Shown piece after piece: positions 18,720 through 27,171 of a stretch of 64,000 nucleotides of DNA (the stretch's first letter is position 1; every line of letters starts with the position of its first letter). Below the pieces are notes generated by a model, which saw only the letters and a list, made by a program, of their open reading frames with translations, did no database searches and had not been told where the DNA came from. Where the stretch lies: the NCBI GenBank assembly GCA_964503665.1, contig CAZDAR010000002.1:62001-126000 (forward strand). The letters run 5' to 3'. A program made the translations under genes and the position numbers. This stretch comes from 40-80 sp964503665 (GTDB taxonomy: Bacteria; Bacteroidota; Bacteroidia; Flavobacteriales_D; Crocinitomicaceae).

Positions 18720-18953
18720 ATGGAGACAACAAAAAAAGAAGATAAATTCATTAAAAATCTTGGAGAGCGTATCGCTGAGCTACGAAAAACCAAAGGCTAC
18801 ACGCAAGTTACCTTTTCCGAAAAATCTGGAATTCATAGGACTGCATTGGCTAAAATTGAGAATGGTAGGGTTAACCCTACCATCATAATACTAAAGCGAA
18901 TTTCTGATTGGCTGTCCATTGATTTGGATGAATTGTTAAGAATGGAAAAATGA
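18720..18953 (+). CDS. XRE-family DNA-binding regulator
   Basis: A 77-residue single-domain helix-turn-helix protein. Residues about 12-70 form the XRE fold (GERIAELRKTKGYTQVTFSE, then SGIHRTALAKIENGRVNPT). Its stop overlaps the CHAT gene start (ATGA), so the two are translationally coupled and the regulator probably controls its own operon. Start chosen at METTKKED because a -7 box lies just upstream. Confidence 0.9.
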   Translation: METTKKEDKFIKNLGERIAELRKTKGYTQVTFSEKSGIHRTALAKIENGRVNPTIIILKRISDWLSIDLDELLRMEK

Positions 18954-21280
18954 GAAGCCTGTTAATACTATTTCTTGCTCTCAATTGTTCCAGCCTATCA
19001 AGCTTGGCACAAGAAAACATTAAGTTAATTGAAGATAAAATGTTCAATGGTAAACTCATTGAGGCAACTCGGCTAATAGAGCAGGGACTAAAAAATTCAT
19101 CAAGCAACAAGGCAATACTATATAAACTTAAAGGAGACGTTTCGAAAATTCAGGGCGATATTGACCAAGCTTTTGTTTATTGGAAAAAAAGTAACGAATA
19201 CAGAACAAAAATTTATCCGAAGGGTGATTATCATGTTGCTTGGAACCATGCACTTCTTTCTAATTATCATTATGAGAAAATAAATACTGAATTGGCGGTT
19301 CGATATGCCGATTCATGTCTTCGTATTGTTTCTGAGCTGACTTTGACCCAACAAAAGGAAATAGAAGTGTTCAAGATTTGGAACATTCTGGGACAGTCAT
19401 ATAAACAATCTACCACGAATCTCTCATTTGCAGAAAATCAAAAAGTCTATCGACAAGTTCAAGGCTACTATATGAAATCTATTGATTTCATTAAATCTAA
19501 CAACATTGACGAACACTATTTAGCTGAAACGTATCGCTTGCTTGGTAACTCTTACCTTGATTTAACAAATTCTGCTTTCTTGCATAAACATTCTGATGCC
19601 AAATTTCATTTTCAAAGTTCTACCGAATATTACAATAAGTCTCTATCCATCTGGAACAATTTATATGGAACCAAGCACTACGAGCTGGCAAGGACATATT
19701 TTGTTCAGGGGCTTCTAAATTACTATGTTAATGACCGACTTGGACTAAATTCATGCAAAAATTCAATTGTCTTTTTCGAAAAAGCTCTCAACGCTTATGG
19801 TATTGATGTTAATAGTGTGTTAAAAGTTGATTTGGAAAAAATTCCGAACAAGGAAGATTTTCTGATGACTTGCAAATATCTTACTCTTGCATATTTCAAG
19901 GAGTTCCAGAAAAATTCAAAATTCTTATGGATTGGGAAAGCTGAAAAGGTTAACCACATTGCAATTAGTACGTGGGAATCTATCCATTTATATTTTGACG
20001 GTATCAATACGAACCAAAATCTTGCTATTTATAGTCTCGTCCCTTTTTCAGAGACCATCACAATTGAGATGCTCAGGAAGGAGTTGGGTCTTGACTATTC
20101 GCTGGATAAAATTTTTAGTTCAAGCCAGAAGTTGAAATACTATGACCTTTTGAAATATGGAAGGCATGAAAATGATGCTCCTTCTAAGCTTAACATTCTT
20201 GAGTTGCAAAAGAAACTCAGGAGTGGAGAGATATTTCTTGATTTTCACATTTCATTTAATACGAAAACGATTGTCGTCTTGAGAATTACAAATCAATCGA
20301 ATGAATTAATTGAACTTCAATATCTGGAAAACGGTTTGTTGGAAGAATATTTAAGCGCAATTGAGACTTTTGATTTTGATGCTTTCACCAAGTCGGCTCA
20401 TAAAATCTATCAAGCAATAATAGAGCCTTGTGAAGTTGGCAAGAACAGTTTAATTATGTGTTTGGATGGTTGGCTCAATAATGTTCCGTTTGAGGCTTTA
20501 TTGACATCAAAGAAAAATTGGGAAACGAAAGATTATCGTCAGTTGGATTATATGTTGATGCAGAATAGTATTCAATATATGTTGAATCCGCAATTCTTTA
20601 GAAAAGAACAATCACATAGATGTGACTTTAGAGTGGAAGCATACATACCTGATAATTCCGCATATTCATCATTGCCATTTAGTCATCAATTAGGAACACG
20701 TTTACAGGAGAAATTTAACACTCAGGTTTACGCCTCAACCCATGCAACGAAACAAAATTTTCTGAACTCAAAGAGTCCAATTGTTCATCTCAGCGGACAT
20801 GGCGTTATTTCAAGTGAAGATGCACTAGGTAACTATTTGGTGTTTAGTGATTCATTGCTTTATCTGGAGGACTTGGCAGGTCTTGGAAATATTCCAGCCT
20901 TGATGGTTTTAAATACGTGCAATTCAGCAAATGGAAAAATGTATTTTGGAGAGGGAATAAATGGATTTGTGAGAGCTTTTCATAGGTTAGGTTCCCGTTC
21001 TACAATGAGCAACCTTTGGGAAGTGGATGACCAGGCATCCAATCAATTATTGGAGAAATTCTATAGCTTTTTGAATACTGGAAAATCTACAAATGAAGCT
21101 TTGCGATTGGCACAATTGGATATGCTTGAGCAGTCAAAAAGTTCAAAAATGGCATCACCTTATTACTGGGCAGGACATAGGTTGGTTGGAGATGAAATAA
21201 TTTTTGAGCAAAGGAATAAACAATCAGAGAAAAAGGTTTATTGGCTGCTCTTCGTTCCAGTGCTTTTATTTGGAGTTTAG
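18950..21280 (+). CDS. secreted TPR-CHAT caspase-like peptidase with C-terminal anchor
   Basis: A 776-residue protein: signal peptide 1-20 (ending SSLAQ), helical TPR-like repeats to about residue 400, and a CHAT domain from about 450. The clan CD dyad is visible as the histidine in HLSGHG (H617) and the cysteine in LNTCNSA (C657). A hydrophobic segment at about 760-776 is the last feature before the stop. The domain should lie in the periplasm, anchored at its C terminus. After TAG the same frame continues with a basic LWRRRLRK, the expected cytoplasmic end, so the anchor may have been shortened by a nonsense mutation. CHAT peptidases often act in programmed death or signalling; the substrate here is unknown. 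Coupled to the upstream XRE gene by an ATGA overlap. Confidence 0.9.
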   Translation: MRSLLILFLALNCSSLSSLAQENIKLIEDKMFNGKLIEATRLIEQGLKNSSSNKAILYKLKGDVSKIQGDIDQAFVYWKKSNEYRTKIYPKGDYHVAWNHALLSNYHYEKINTELAVRYADSCLRIVSELTLTQQKEIEVFKIWNILGQSYKQSTTNLSFAENQKVYRQVQGYYMKSIDFIKSNNIDEHYLAETYRLLGNSYLDLTNSAFLHKHSDAKFHFQSSTEYYNKSLSIWNNLYGTKHYELARTYFVQGLLNYYVNDRLGLNSCKNSIVFFEKALNAYGIDVNSVLKVDLEKIPNKEDFLMTCKYLTLAYFKEFQKNSKFLWIGKAEKVNHIAISTWESIHLYFDGINTNQNLAIYSLVPFSETITIEMLRKELGLDYSLDKIFSSSQKLKYYDLLKYGRHENDAPSKLNILELQKKLRSGEIFLDFHISFNTKTIVVLRITNQSNELIELQYLENGLLEEYLSAIETFDFDAFTKSAHKIYQAIIEPCEVGKNSLIMCLDGWLNNVPFEALLTSKKNWETKDYRQLDYMLMQNSIQYMLNPQFFRKEQSHRCDFRVEAYIPDNSAYSSLPFSHQLGTRLQEKFNTQVYASTHATKQNFLNSKSPIVHLSGHGVISSEDALGNYLVFSDSLLYLEDLAGLGNIPALMVLNTCNSANGKMYFGEGINGFVRAFHRLGSRSTMSNLWEVDDQASNQLLEKFYSFLNTGKSTNEALRLAQLDMLEQSKSSKMASPYYWAGHRLVGDEIIFEQRNKQSEKKVYWLLFVPVLLFGV

Positions 21281-21387
21281 CTTTGGAGAAGAAGACTCCG
21301 AAAAACACACTCTTAAGTATTAATTTCATTCCGTATGTTCTCAACGGTATATTCTGCTTGCCAGATTCAGTGAAATACCCAAAAATT

Positions 21388-21610
21388 GGGAACGCCCCCT
21401 TTCCTCCAGAGCAATTCTTGAACTGAAGGATTGGAGATTGTTTCACCGAAAAAAAGCAAAGATTCACTTGCCGTCTTTCAAGAAAACTTCGACTCAGAAA
21501 GCAACGCCTCCAGAAGCAAAACTGTTATTGCCGAAGCCAAACCAAAAGAATAATAAACAATTGGGAATAAAAAATCAAGTTTTTGATTGATTTTTCCTTG
21601 GCTAATATTT
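21388..21610 (+). repeat. direct repeat copy A (about 220 bp)
   Basis: Begins GGGAACGCCCCCTTTCC and ends CCTTGGCTAATATTTAT. Most positions match copy B at 21891-22109, including long exact runs such as CTGTTATTGCCGAAGCC. Removing one A from the A7 run opens a frame ending LAVFQENFDSESNASRSK ... EAKPKE, matching copy B, so the copies may be degenerate 3' ends of one gene. A 50-codon gene follows. Confidence 0.75.
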
Positions 21611-21620
21611 ATATTATTGA

Positions 21621-21773
21621 ATGATTAAAGAATTATGGATATATTTTAGAAAGAAAAAGCACATTAAGGAAAAACATTGCACTTGTAATGATTGCCTTCG
21701 CTGTGAATATTATAAGTCAAACATTTATAAATTTCAGAAGAAGTTAAAATCAATTTTCAAATTCAGCAAGTAG
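21621..21773 (+). CDS. 50-residue Cys-rich basic small protein
   Basis: ATG at 21621, stop TAG at 21771-21773. The product is strongly basic and carries CTCNDCLRC (Cys spacing 1-2-2) in its middle, a plausible small metal site. It lies 11 bases after repeat copy A, in the same relation that the 135-residue gene has to copy B. No family recognised; it may be a real small protein or a fragment. Confidence 0.4.
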   Translation: MIKELWIYFRKKKHIKEKHCTCNDCLRCEYYKSNIYKFQKKLKSIFKFSK

Positions 21774-21881
21774 CTTTTGTGCAGCTCTTAAATCACGTGT
21801 AAAATTCACAATATGAACAGGGTCTCCATCATTGGAATGAAATCGTTTTGCATGTTCACTTTCCGTTGAAGCAAGAATCAT
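21750..21881 (-). pseudogene. possible C-terminal fragment of an unknown gene
   Basis: A 43-codon minus-strand frame (MILASTESEHAKRFHSNDGD ... LRAAQKLLAEFEN) with ordinary protein-like composition. It is open upstream only as far as repeat copy B, where it meets a stop, as if a longer gene had been cut by the repeat. It overlaps the end of the Cys-rich small gene on the other strand. No family recognised. Confidence 0.3.
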
Positions 21882-21890
21882 GTGTCGAAT

Positions 21891-22109
21891 GGGAACGCCC
21901 CCTTTCCCCCAAAGCGAATTTCAACTTGAGGTTGGGGATTGTTTCACCGAAAAAAGCAAAGATTAACTTGCCGTCTTCCAAGAAAACTTCGACTCAGAAC
22001 GCAACGCCCCCAAAAGTAAAACTGTTATTGCCGAAGCCAAACTAAGGGAATAATAAGCAATTAGAAATAGAAAATCAAATTTTCCTTGAATTTTCCTCGG
22101 CTATTGTTT
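21891..22109 (+). repeat. direct repeat copy B (about 220 bp)
   Basis: Second copy of the unit at 21388-21610, starting GGGAACGCCCCCTTTCC and ending CCTCGGCTATTGTTTAT. In this copy the shared frame has TAA where copy A has TCA, then LAVFQENFDSERNAPKSK. It ends just before the 135-residue gene and probably supplies its leader. Confidence 0.75.
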
Positions 22110-22132
22110 ATGTTTTTCAAAAAGACAAGATT

Positions 22133-22540
22133 ATGGAATCAATTCAACAACAAAAAGGAACCAGAGAAAATCCAATCATATTAGATATGGGTAAATATGG
22201 AGAAGCAGATATAACATTCTTTGGCACAAAGAGAGACTATACGTCTCAATTATTTGAAGCATTTATTGCCAAAGCTCTTGAAAACGAATACAATGAAGAT
22301 GGAACGCATAATTATTATGACACCATCCATGTTTGCTCAGATAAAGTTTTGCATCAATTTTTAAATGATTTATGGTATTATCATTCATCTTCTAAAGCAG
22401 AAGATTATTCAGGTCGTATAGGAAATAGATTTAATGTGAAGATAACTTATGACTACCAAAACAGGAATAACATAAAACTGAGTTGCTCCTCTGATGAAAG
22501 TGAAAACAACTCAATTTATGCAGAAGTCATGGGGCTTTAA
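22133..22540 (+). CDS. hypothetical soluble protein (135 aa)
   Basis: Begins MESIQQQKGTRENPIILDMG and has an alpha/beta-looking composition with acidic C-terminal serine-rich residues (SCSSDESENNS). There is no signal peptide and no membrane segment. It follows repeat copy B by 23 bases and ends one base before a convergent coiled-coil gene. No family recognised. Confidence 0.65.
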   Translation: MESIQQQKGTRENPIILDMGKYGEADITFFGTKRDYTSQLFEAFIAKALENEYNEDGTHNYYDTIHVCSDKVLHQFLNDLWYYHSSSKAEDYSGRIGNRFNVKITYDYQNRNNIKLSCSSDESENNSIYAEVMGL

Positions 22541-22541
22541 C

Positions 22542-22799
22542 TTATTCTTCCGTCAGTAGTTTTTTCCCAGACAGATGATTAAGTATTTTCTTTATATCAG
22601 ATTCAAGGGAATCAAATCTTTTATCAATTGCCTGAAACTTCCTGTCAATAGATTTTTGCATATCTGACAAGCTTGAACGAATGAGGTCTTCTCGGTGATG
22701 CTGATGTTCATTAAGCGTTTCAAAATTCTCGTTGAGAATTTCTGCTAATTCTGTGCTTCCAGTCATTCCTTCTGTAATTGTTCTAAGTGTTGCTTTCAT
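22542..22799 (-). CDS. small coiled-coil protein
   Basis: An 85-residue protein, MKATLRTITEGMTGSTELAE..., with a heptad-like helix from about residue 20 to 75 (MQKSIDRKFQAIDKRFDSLE). No enzymatic motif or membrane segment. It lies 32 bases downstream of the large secreted protein on the same strand and may be the last gene of that run. Likely an oligomeric accessory protein; function unknown. Confidence 0.6.
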   Translation of the reverse strand: MKATLRTITEGMTGSTELAEILNENFETLNEHQHHREDLIRSSLSDMQKSIDRKFQAIDKRFDSLESDIKKILNHLSGKKLLTEE

Positions 22800-22831
22800 A
22801 TAAATAGGCTGTTTTTTTGAAAACTAAATAT

Positions 22832-24982
22832 TTACTTACACTCCAACTTCAAAGAGTTCAATTTTTCTAATTCTTCAGTGTTTGGTTGATACATTTCATT
22901 CATTAAATCAACCAATGAAACTGTTTTTCTTTCAGATTGATAGATTTGACTTGTTACCTGAGTATAGTTGCAATAATTTGATTCATTGAGGCATGCGACA
23001 AAATCTGATATTACTTTTTTTCTTTCTTTGATATAACTATAATAGAAATGACATTTCTCGCTCATTGCAGAGTTTCCTGCGGCAGTTTCAGCAACACAAT
23101 CACAAATCTTTGGTGGATTTTTGGAAATAACTTTAAATGCTTTTATGCTTTCAATGGAATAATCACTTGGCCCATGCTTATCCCAAAAAGCAATTTTCCA
23201 CGTTCCATTAATTTTAACGAAATAAAATGCGCCAAATGAGTTGTCTCCTCTCTGAAGGTTATCTTTCATGATTACAGATATTGATTTATCTGCACCAACA
23301 TCAACAAGAGTTCGATACATTTGTGGACGATATAAATCACAAGAATTATCTAATCTACCAATAACATAAGTATTTGAGCTTTTAAAAGAAATTGACTTTA
23401 CCTCATTAGTCATTTTAGTGAACTCTGCAAGGCTTATCTGAAATGGCTTTGCCACAACTGATTTGTATAATTCATAATTCCCTTCTTGTAAGGATTGAAG
23501 CCATTTCTTTCCAAGAGAATTGAGTGTGGTTAAATCTGATTGACTTAAGCTCTCGTTGTATTTGGAAGCGTAATCATTTACATCAAAAAGCTCCACTTTT
23601 TTCAGAGCAATCATTTTTTTACTTGCTTCTACATCTTTAAATAACTTAGTTTCTGGTTCAAGTAGAGTGTAAGTAACCGAAAACCAACCTCCATTGTTCC
23701 TTTCATCCTTCAATGTAGCAGCAAATTTTTCATCAATTTCATCTTCCTCAAAGAATAGTTCTTTGTTATTTTTGGAATGGAACCTGTATCCGATAAAAAT
23801 TATATCTACTCCGCTATCCTCATTGTTCTCGTAGCCATCAAAGTTCAAAATTTCTGTAACCTCACCTTTGTCAATAAGTTTTGAATCTTGTAACTCAAAA
23901 TCAAAATATGAATTCGAACTTATTGCCGAAATATTTGACATGATTTCGTAAAATCTTGGTGTCCCGTTCGCATAATTGATTTCATATCGGAATCTTGTTA
24001 ACGAATCATTTTGAATCTCAATTTTTATAGCTTCCTGTGCATAGGTATCATAGTTCATCCATGAAGCAACTATAAATCCTGTTTGATTTTTCATTTCTCC
24101 AAAGACAGCGACATTATCCCCTTTAAGATTTATTTTTCCTCCAACAGAAATATTTCCACCAATACTTATAGATTCATATTGTCCAGAGAGCGTCACTTCA
24201 TTATTAACTGAGTAACCAAGGTATTTAGAAATATCAAATTTTAGAAGGTTATTTAAGTCAGTCAATGTAATGCCATTTACACTTTGCAATTCTGGTTTAA
24301 ACTCATATTCCTTGAGAGTATATGTGGGTTTTAATTGATTATTCTCAACCAACCCTTGAAAGTTAATTCGCATATTTTTTGAAAGTGACACCGCCTGAAA
24401 CCCAAGATAACCATCAAGCTTTTTCTTTCCGTTTAATTCTGCTGTCTCGTATCTGCAATCCAAGTCTATTAATTGCAGAGTACTAATCTCATCTGGAAGA
24501 TTGAATTGCGTTGTTGATACAAATTCTTCATACGTTTTAAAGAACTTGTCTTGACTTGTCTTCTTAATCTTATTCTTGAAGGTGCTCATTTCTTCCATCT
24601 TCTGACTAAGAAAATTCTGGAAATTTGAAAGCCGTTCTTCTGCCTCAAGTCCATTGGCATCTGGAAAACGAGATGAATTAACAATGCTCATGTCGAGAAG
24701 TTGGACGTTGTTCCTGCAGGTAATGTAATATGATTTCGCTTGTTGAGCATAACCAATATTGATTTCATTCAAGGCTTTCATCTCATATATCTTAGCTGCC
24801 CAATAATTTGCATTGGCATGTTCAGGTTTTTGACACAGAAAGTTTTGGAGAACTGGCAGTGCTTCCTCATATTGTTCTGCTTTAATCAGGGGGTACACAT
24901 CCTTGTTGTATTTTAGTTTTTCCTGCGCAAGTATGGTAAATGTGGCAATTAGAGCAAATACAGTTGTTAAGATAAGTTTCAT
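22832..24982 (-). CDS. large secreted protein with N-terminal TPR-like region
   Basis: 716 residues from ATG 24982, chosen because it begins a clean signal peptide (MKLILTTVFALIATFTILAQ) and follows the upstream stop by one base. Residues about 20-100 are TPR-like helices (AEQYEEALPVLQNFLCQKP). A central region rich in beta strands includes a glycine-rich stretch (SISIGGNISVGGKINLKG), and the C-terminal 200 residues contain six or so cysteines (KICDCVAE, CHFYYS, CLNESNYC). No family recognised. Its location among other exported cargo suggests an envelope role, possibly as partner or target of the CHAT peptidase (speculative). Confidence 0.7.
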   Translation of the reverse strand: MKLILTTVFALIATFTILAQEKLKYNKDVYPLIKAEQYEEALPVLQNFLCQKPEHANANYWAAKIYEMKALNEINIGYAQQAKSYYITCRNNVQLLDMSIVNSSRFPDANGLEAEERLSNFQNFLSQKMEEMSTFKNKIKKTSQDKFFKTYEEFVSTTQFNLPDEISTLQLIDLDCRYETAELNGKKKLDGYLGFQAVSLSKNMRINFQGLVENNQLKPTYTLKEYEFKPELQSVNGITLTDLNNLLKFDISKYLGYSVNNEVTLSGQYESISIGGNISVGGKINLKGDNVAVFGEMKNQTGFIVASWMNYDTYAQEAIKIEIQNDSLTRFRYEINYANGTPRFYEIMSNISAISSNSYFDFELQDSKLIDKGEVTEILNFDGYENNEDSGVDIIFIGYRFHSKNNKELFFEEDEIDEKFAATLKDERNNGGWFSVTYTLLEPETKLFKDVEASKKMIALKKVELFDVNDYASKYNESLSQSDLTTLNSLGKKWLQSLQEGNYELYKSVVAKPFQISLAEFTKMTNEVKSISFKSSNTYVIGRLDNSCDLYRPQMYRTLVDVGADKSISVIMKDNLQRGDNSFGAFYFVKINGTWKIAFWDKHGPSDYSIESIKAFKVISKNPPKICDCVAETAAGNSAMSEKCHFYYSYIKERKKVISDFVACLNESNYCNYTQVTSQIYQSERKTVSLVDLMNEMYQPNTEELEKLNSLKLECK

Positions 24983-24983
24983 A

Positions 24984-25241
24984 TTACTTGTATTTATTTT
25001 CATTTCCAGATTTACCATCATTAAATCCTGCGCAATAGCAGTCGTTAGAATCTACATTTAAACCTTGGTTAGCCATGCCTTCAGCCCAAGAACTGCATGA
25101 GTGACTCTCTCCTGATACTTTTACTAAATGACCAGAACTATAACCTTCATTGTAACTTGAAACGTCATCTTTACAATCGGGTGAAGAGCATGAACTTATG
25201 GCTATCATAAGCGTTACTATCGTTTTTATTTGGTTATTCAT
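24984..25241 (-). CDS. small Cys-rich lipoprotein
   Basis: 85 residues from ATG 25241, selected over an upstream in-frame start because it opens a lipoprotein signal with lipobox AISSC. The mature part is short and holds six cysteines (PDCKDD, SHSCSSW, NDCYCAGF), consistent with a disulfide-stabilised or metal-binding outer-envelope protein. It abuts the large secreted protein gene by one base. No family recognised. Confidence 0.65.
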   Translation of the reverse strand: MNNQIKTIVTLMIAISSCSSPDCKDDVSSYNEGYSSGHLVKVSGESHSCSSWAEGMANQGLNVDSNDCYCAGFNDGKSGNENKYK

Positions 25242-25251
25242 TTTTATTGAT

Positions 25252-25653
25252 TTATTTCTTAAAGAGTTTAACAAGCTGATATTCATTTGATTTTAATCGA
25301 AGGAACAGCACAATTAATGCTATTAATAGAACAACAATATTCACATATAAAGCAGTGACACCAAGCCAATTCCAATCACCATTCGGTTCAAAGTAAGTGG
25401 AGAGCCAAATTGCGATAACAGCTGCCAACAATCCTCCTAAGAGCCACCAGTTTGTGTGCTTGTCGGATTTAGTCTTATTGGATTGATAAATTAAATAGGC
25501 TGGACCAGCAAGTAAGCCAACAATTATGATGATTGCTGCTACTATTGCAATGACAACAATTAATCCACTTCCATCATTGACCCTTTGTCCGCAAGATGGA
25601 CAGTTATATCCATTGTTAGCGTTTTTATATCCGCAGTTTTGACATGTTGCCAT
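25252..25653 (-). CDS. zinc-ribbon membrane protein
   Basis: 133 residues with an N-terminal zinc ribbon (CQNCGY ... CPSCGQ, residues 4-22), then hydrophobic segments at about 30-52, 69-85 and 97-115. The architecture, a cytoplasmic zinc ribbon followed by membrane helices, is common and not functionally specific. It is encoded 10 bases before the small lipoprotein gene, within the same minus-strand series. Confidence 0.7.
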   Translation of the reverse strand: MATCQNCGYKNANNGYNCPSCGQRVNDGSGLIVVIAIVAAIIIIVGLLAGPAYLIYQSNKTKSDKHTNWWLLGGLLAAVIAIWLSTYFEPNGDWNWLGVTALYVNIVVLLIALIVLFLRLKSNEYQLVKLFKK

Positions 25654-25665
25654 AATTTGATTGTT

Positions 25666-25872
25666 TTAATTGTTATTAATTTCTTCTATTTTTTCAAGAA
25701 CTGCTTTTAGTATCTCCAGTTTACCAGTAACATTTTGAAGTTGGTTATAATTGTCCGTTTGTTGAGCTGAAATTTTTTGATTTTCTAAAGTTTCAACCTC
25801 ATTATCAATCCATGATTTTAATTTTTCTATACTTTTCACATCATTATTTTGAGCTATTAAACATATATTCAA
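25666..25872 (-). CDS. small helical protein
   Basis: A 68-residue frame dominated by a coiled-coil-like helix (IEKLKSWIDNEVETLENQKI). Its start region overlaps the end of the preceding 76-residue gene by 29 bases in another frame; the true start may be a later GTG near codon 12. Real in composition but short; function unknown. Confidence 0.5.
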   Translation of the reverse strand: MNICLIAQNNDVKSIEKLKSWIDNEVETLENQKISAQQTDNYNQLQNVTGKLEILKAVLEKIEEINNN

Positions 25873-26074
25873 GTTTTTTCAAAAGCGTTTTAGCCTCAGC
25901 TATTTTTATTGTCACACTTGCATTTTTACCCTTTGTCTGCAATTCACTTTCATCTTTTTGAAGTTGTTTTTCAAGTCGCTCTATATACTCCCTTATCAAC
26001 TTTACAAGCAATTCAAGTTCTTGCTGGGTAAGATTATTTTCTGCCATAACTTCTTTTTTATTTGGTTCAATCAT
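25844..26074 (-). CDS. small helical protein
   Basis: A 76-residue protein, MIEPNKKEVMAENNLTQQEL..., almost wholly helical and charged (EYIERLEKQLQKDESELQTK). The ATG at 26074 or the one nine codons later could be the start. It overlaps the following small helical gene, suggesting a pair of interacting coiled-coil proteins. Its start lies in the first copy of a near-repeat shared with 26610-26645. Confidence 0.5.
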   Translation of the reverse strand: MIEPNKKEVMAENNLTQQELELLVKLIREYIERLEKQLQKDESELQTKGKNASVTIKIAEAKTLLKKLEYMFNSSK

Positions 26075-26124
26075 GAATCACTCCAAAAATCAAAAGGTAA
26101 ATGAGTGCAAAGTGAAAAAATCAC

Positions 26125-26592
26125 TTAGTTGCACTCACCTTCACATTCAGACATTTTCCAAGTATCATTTGATTTAGTATATATTCGTGTCCAAATACGC
26201 CTTTCCTCTCCGTCAAAAAATAAAGTTTTTGATAGAACAATCTTATTGCCATCAATAATTTCAGTTGAAATGGTTACTTGAGATAAATCAGAGGAATAAT
26301 AAGCAATTGGATTTCCATTTTCATCATTTTCGATAAGAGCATTGCCAAATTCCAAGAAACTATCTACTTTAACTCCATCAATACTGAATATTAATTCTGT
26401 TTCGGAATTATCTCCATGAGTACCTTCTTGTAAGTTGTTTCCCTTCAGAACTTTTACTTCAAAACTCACTTTAGGTAAAACCTGATTTACTTCAGTAGTT
26501 TGGGAATTATTTTGAGAAATACTCTTTGATTGAGGATTACAAGATATTGAGACAACACCTGCAATAAAAATTAAATTGGTTAAAACTTGCAT
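26125..26592 (-). CDS. lipoprotein of unknown function (155 aa)
   Basis: The lipoprotein signal peptide ends at the lipobox SISC (residues 15-18), followed by a serine/asparagine-rich linker and a beta-rich mature domain ending in a cysteine-containing tail (MSECEGECN). The gene is bracketed by two similar stretches at about 26065-26109 and 26605-26649, as though it were an inserted or duplicated cassette. No family recognised. Confidence 0.65.
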   Translation of the reverse strand: MQVLTNLIFIAGVVSISCNPQSKSISQNNSQTTEVNQVLPKVSFEVKVLKGNNLQEGTHGDNSETELIFSIDGVKVDSFLEFGNALIENDENGNPIAYYSSDLSQVTISTEIIDGNKIVLSKTLFFDGEERRIWTRIYTKSNDTWKMSECEGECN

Positions 26593-26644
26593 AATGATTT
26601 AATTATTGGTTTAATCATGAATCAATTGAAAAAACAAAAGGTAA

Positions 26645-26908
26645 GTGAACCCTGAAGAATTTTTTCCTGGCTATTTAGAAATAAAGCAAATTATGCAAGC
26701 GGAATTCAAACAAATAATTGAAGACTTCAGGAATAACATGGAGGATTTTAAGAAAAAATATAATCTGAGTGAGACAAATATCTTTATCAAGATAAAATCT
26801 GACGGACCAATCGGAGGAATGAAGGACTGGTATAAAGACGGGAATAGAATCCCTGATTATGGATTCCTATCTGAGATTGAATTTATTCTGGCTGAAAATC
26901 GGAAATAG
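26645..26908 (+). CDS. small hypothetical protein, GTG start
   Basis: An 87-residue frame beginning at GTG with NPEEFFPGYLEIKQIM. It is helical at first (AEFKQIIEDFRNNMEDFKKK), then beta-like (NIFIKIKSDG). Its last codons lie in the first of two exact 19-base direct repeats (26881-26899 and 26910-26928), which may have altered the C terminus. No family recognised; orientation differs from its neighbours. Confidence 0.45.
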   Translation: MNPEEFFPGYLEIKQIMQAEFKQIIEDFRNNMEDFKKKYNLSETNIFIKIKSDGPIGGMKDWYKDGNRIPDYGFLSEIEFILAENRK

Positions 26909-26928
26909 GATTTATTCTGGCTGAAAAT
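26881..26928 (+). repeat. 19-bp direct repeat pair
   Basis: ATTTATTCTGGCTGAAAAT occurs at 26881-26899 and again at 26910-26928, 29 bases apart. The first copy contains the 3' end of the preceding frame; the second is non-coding. Looks like a small tandem duplication of 29 bases. Confidence 0.9.
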
Positions 26929-26976
26929 TATTAATCTCCGAAGCAAGACGCTTTTTAACCTAAATGACCTTATAAT

Positions 26977-27171
26977 ATGAATATAGATGAAAAAAATATG
27001 GAAGCAGAACCAAAAACAGACATCACTGATTTTGTAAATGGAGTGTTGGATACCTTTAAGGATGTTATAAAAAAAAATGGCAAAGAACCCAAGGAAATTG
27101 AGATTGACTTTGATAGACTGGTGCAAAGATTTAGGGAAGCTGGGATAAACGCAACATATCGTCAAGAATGA
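26977..27171 (+). CDS. small acidic protein
   Basis: A 64-residue frame, MNIDEKNMEAEPKTDITDFV..., acidic and helical, ending AGINATYRQE. It overlaps the 3' end of a degenerate minus-strand gene by 41 bases. Codon composition is ordinary. Function unknown; it may be expressed together with the preceding GTG-started gene, 68 bases upstream. Confidence 0.45.
   Translation: MNIDEKNMEAEPKTDITDFVNGVLDTFKDVIKKNGKEPKEIEIDFDRLVQRFREAGINATYRQE

Noticed and set aside
21848..22045. 65-codon frame across repeat B as a gene
   Set aside because: Its frame is not the one kept between the repeat copies once the A-run difference is corrected; start lies outside the repeat.
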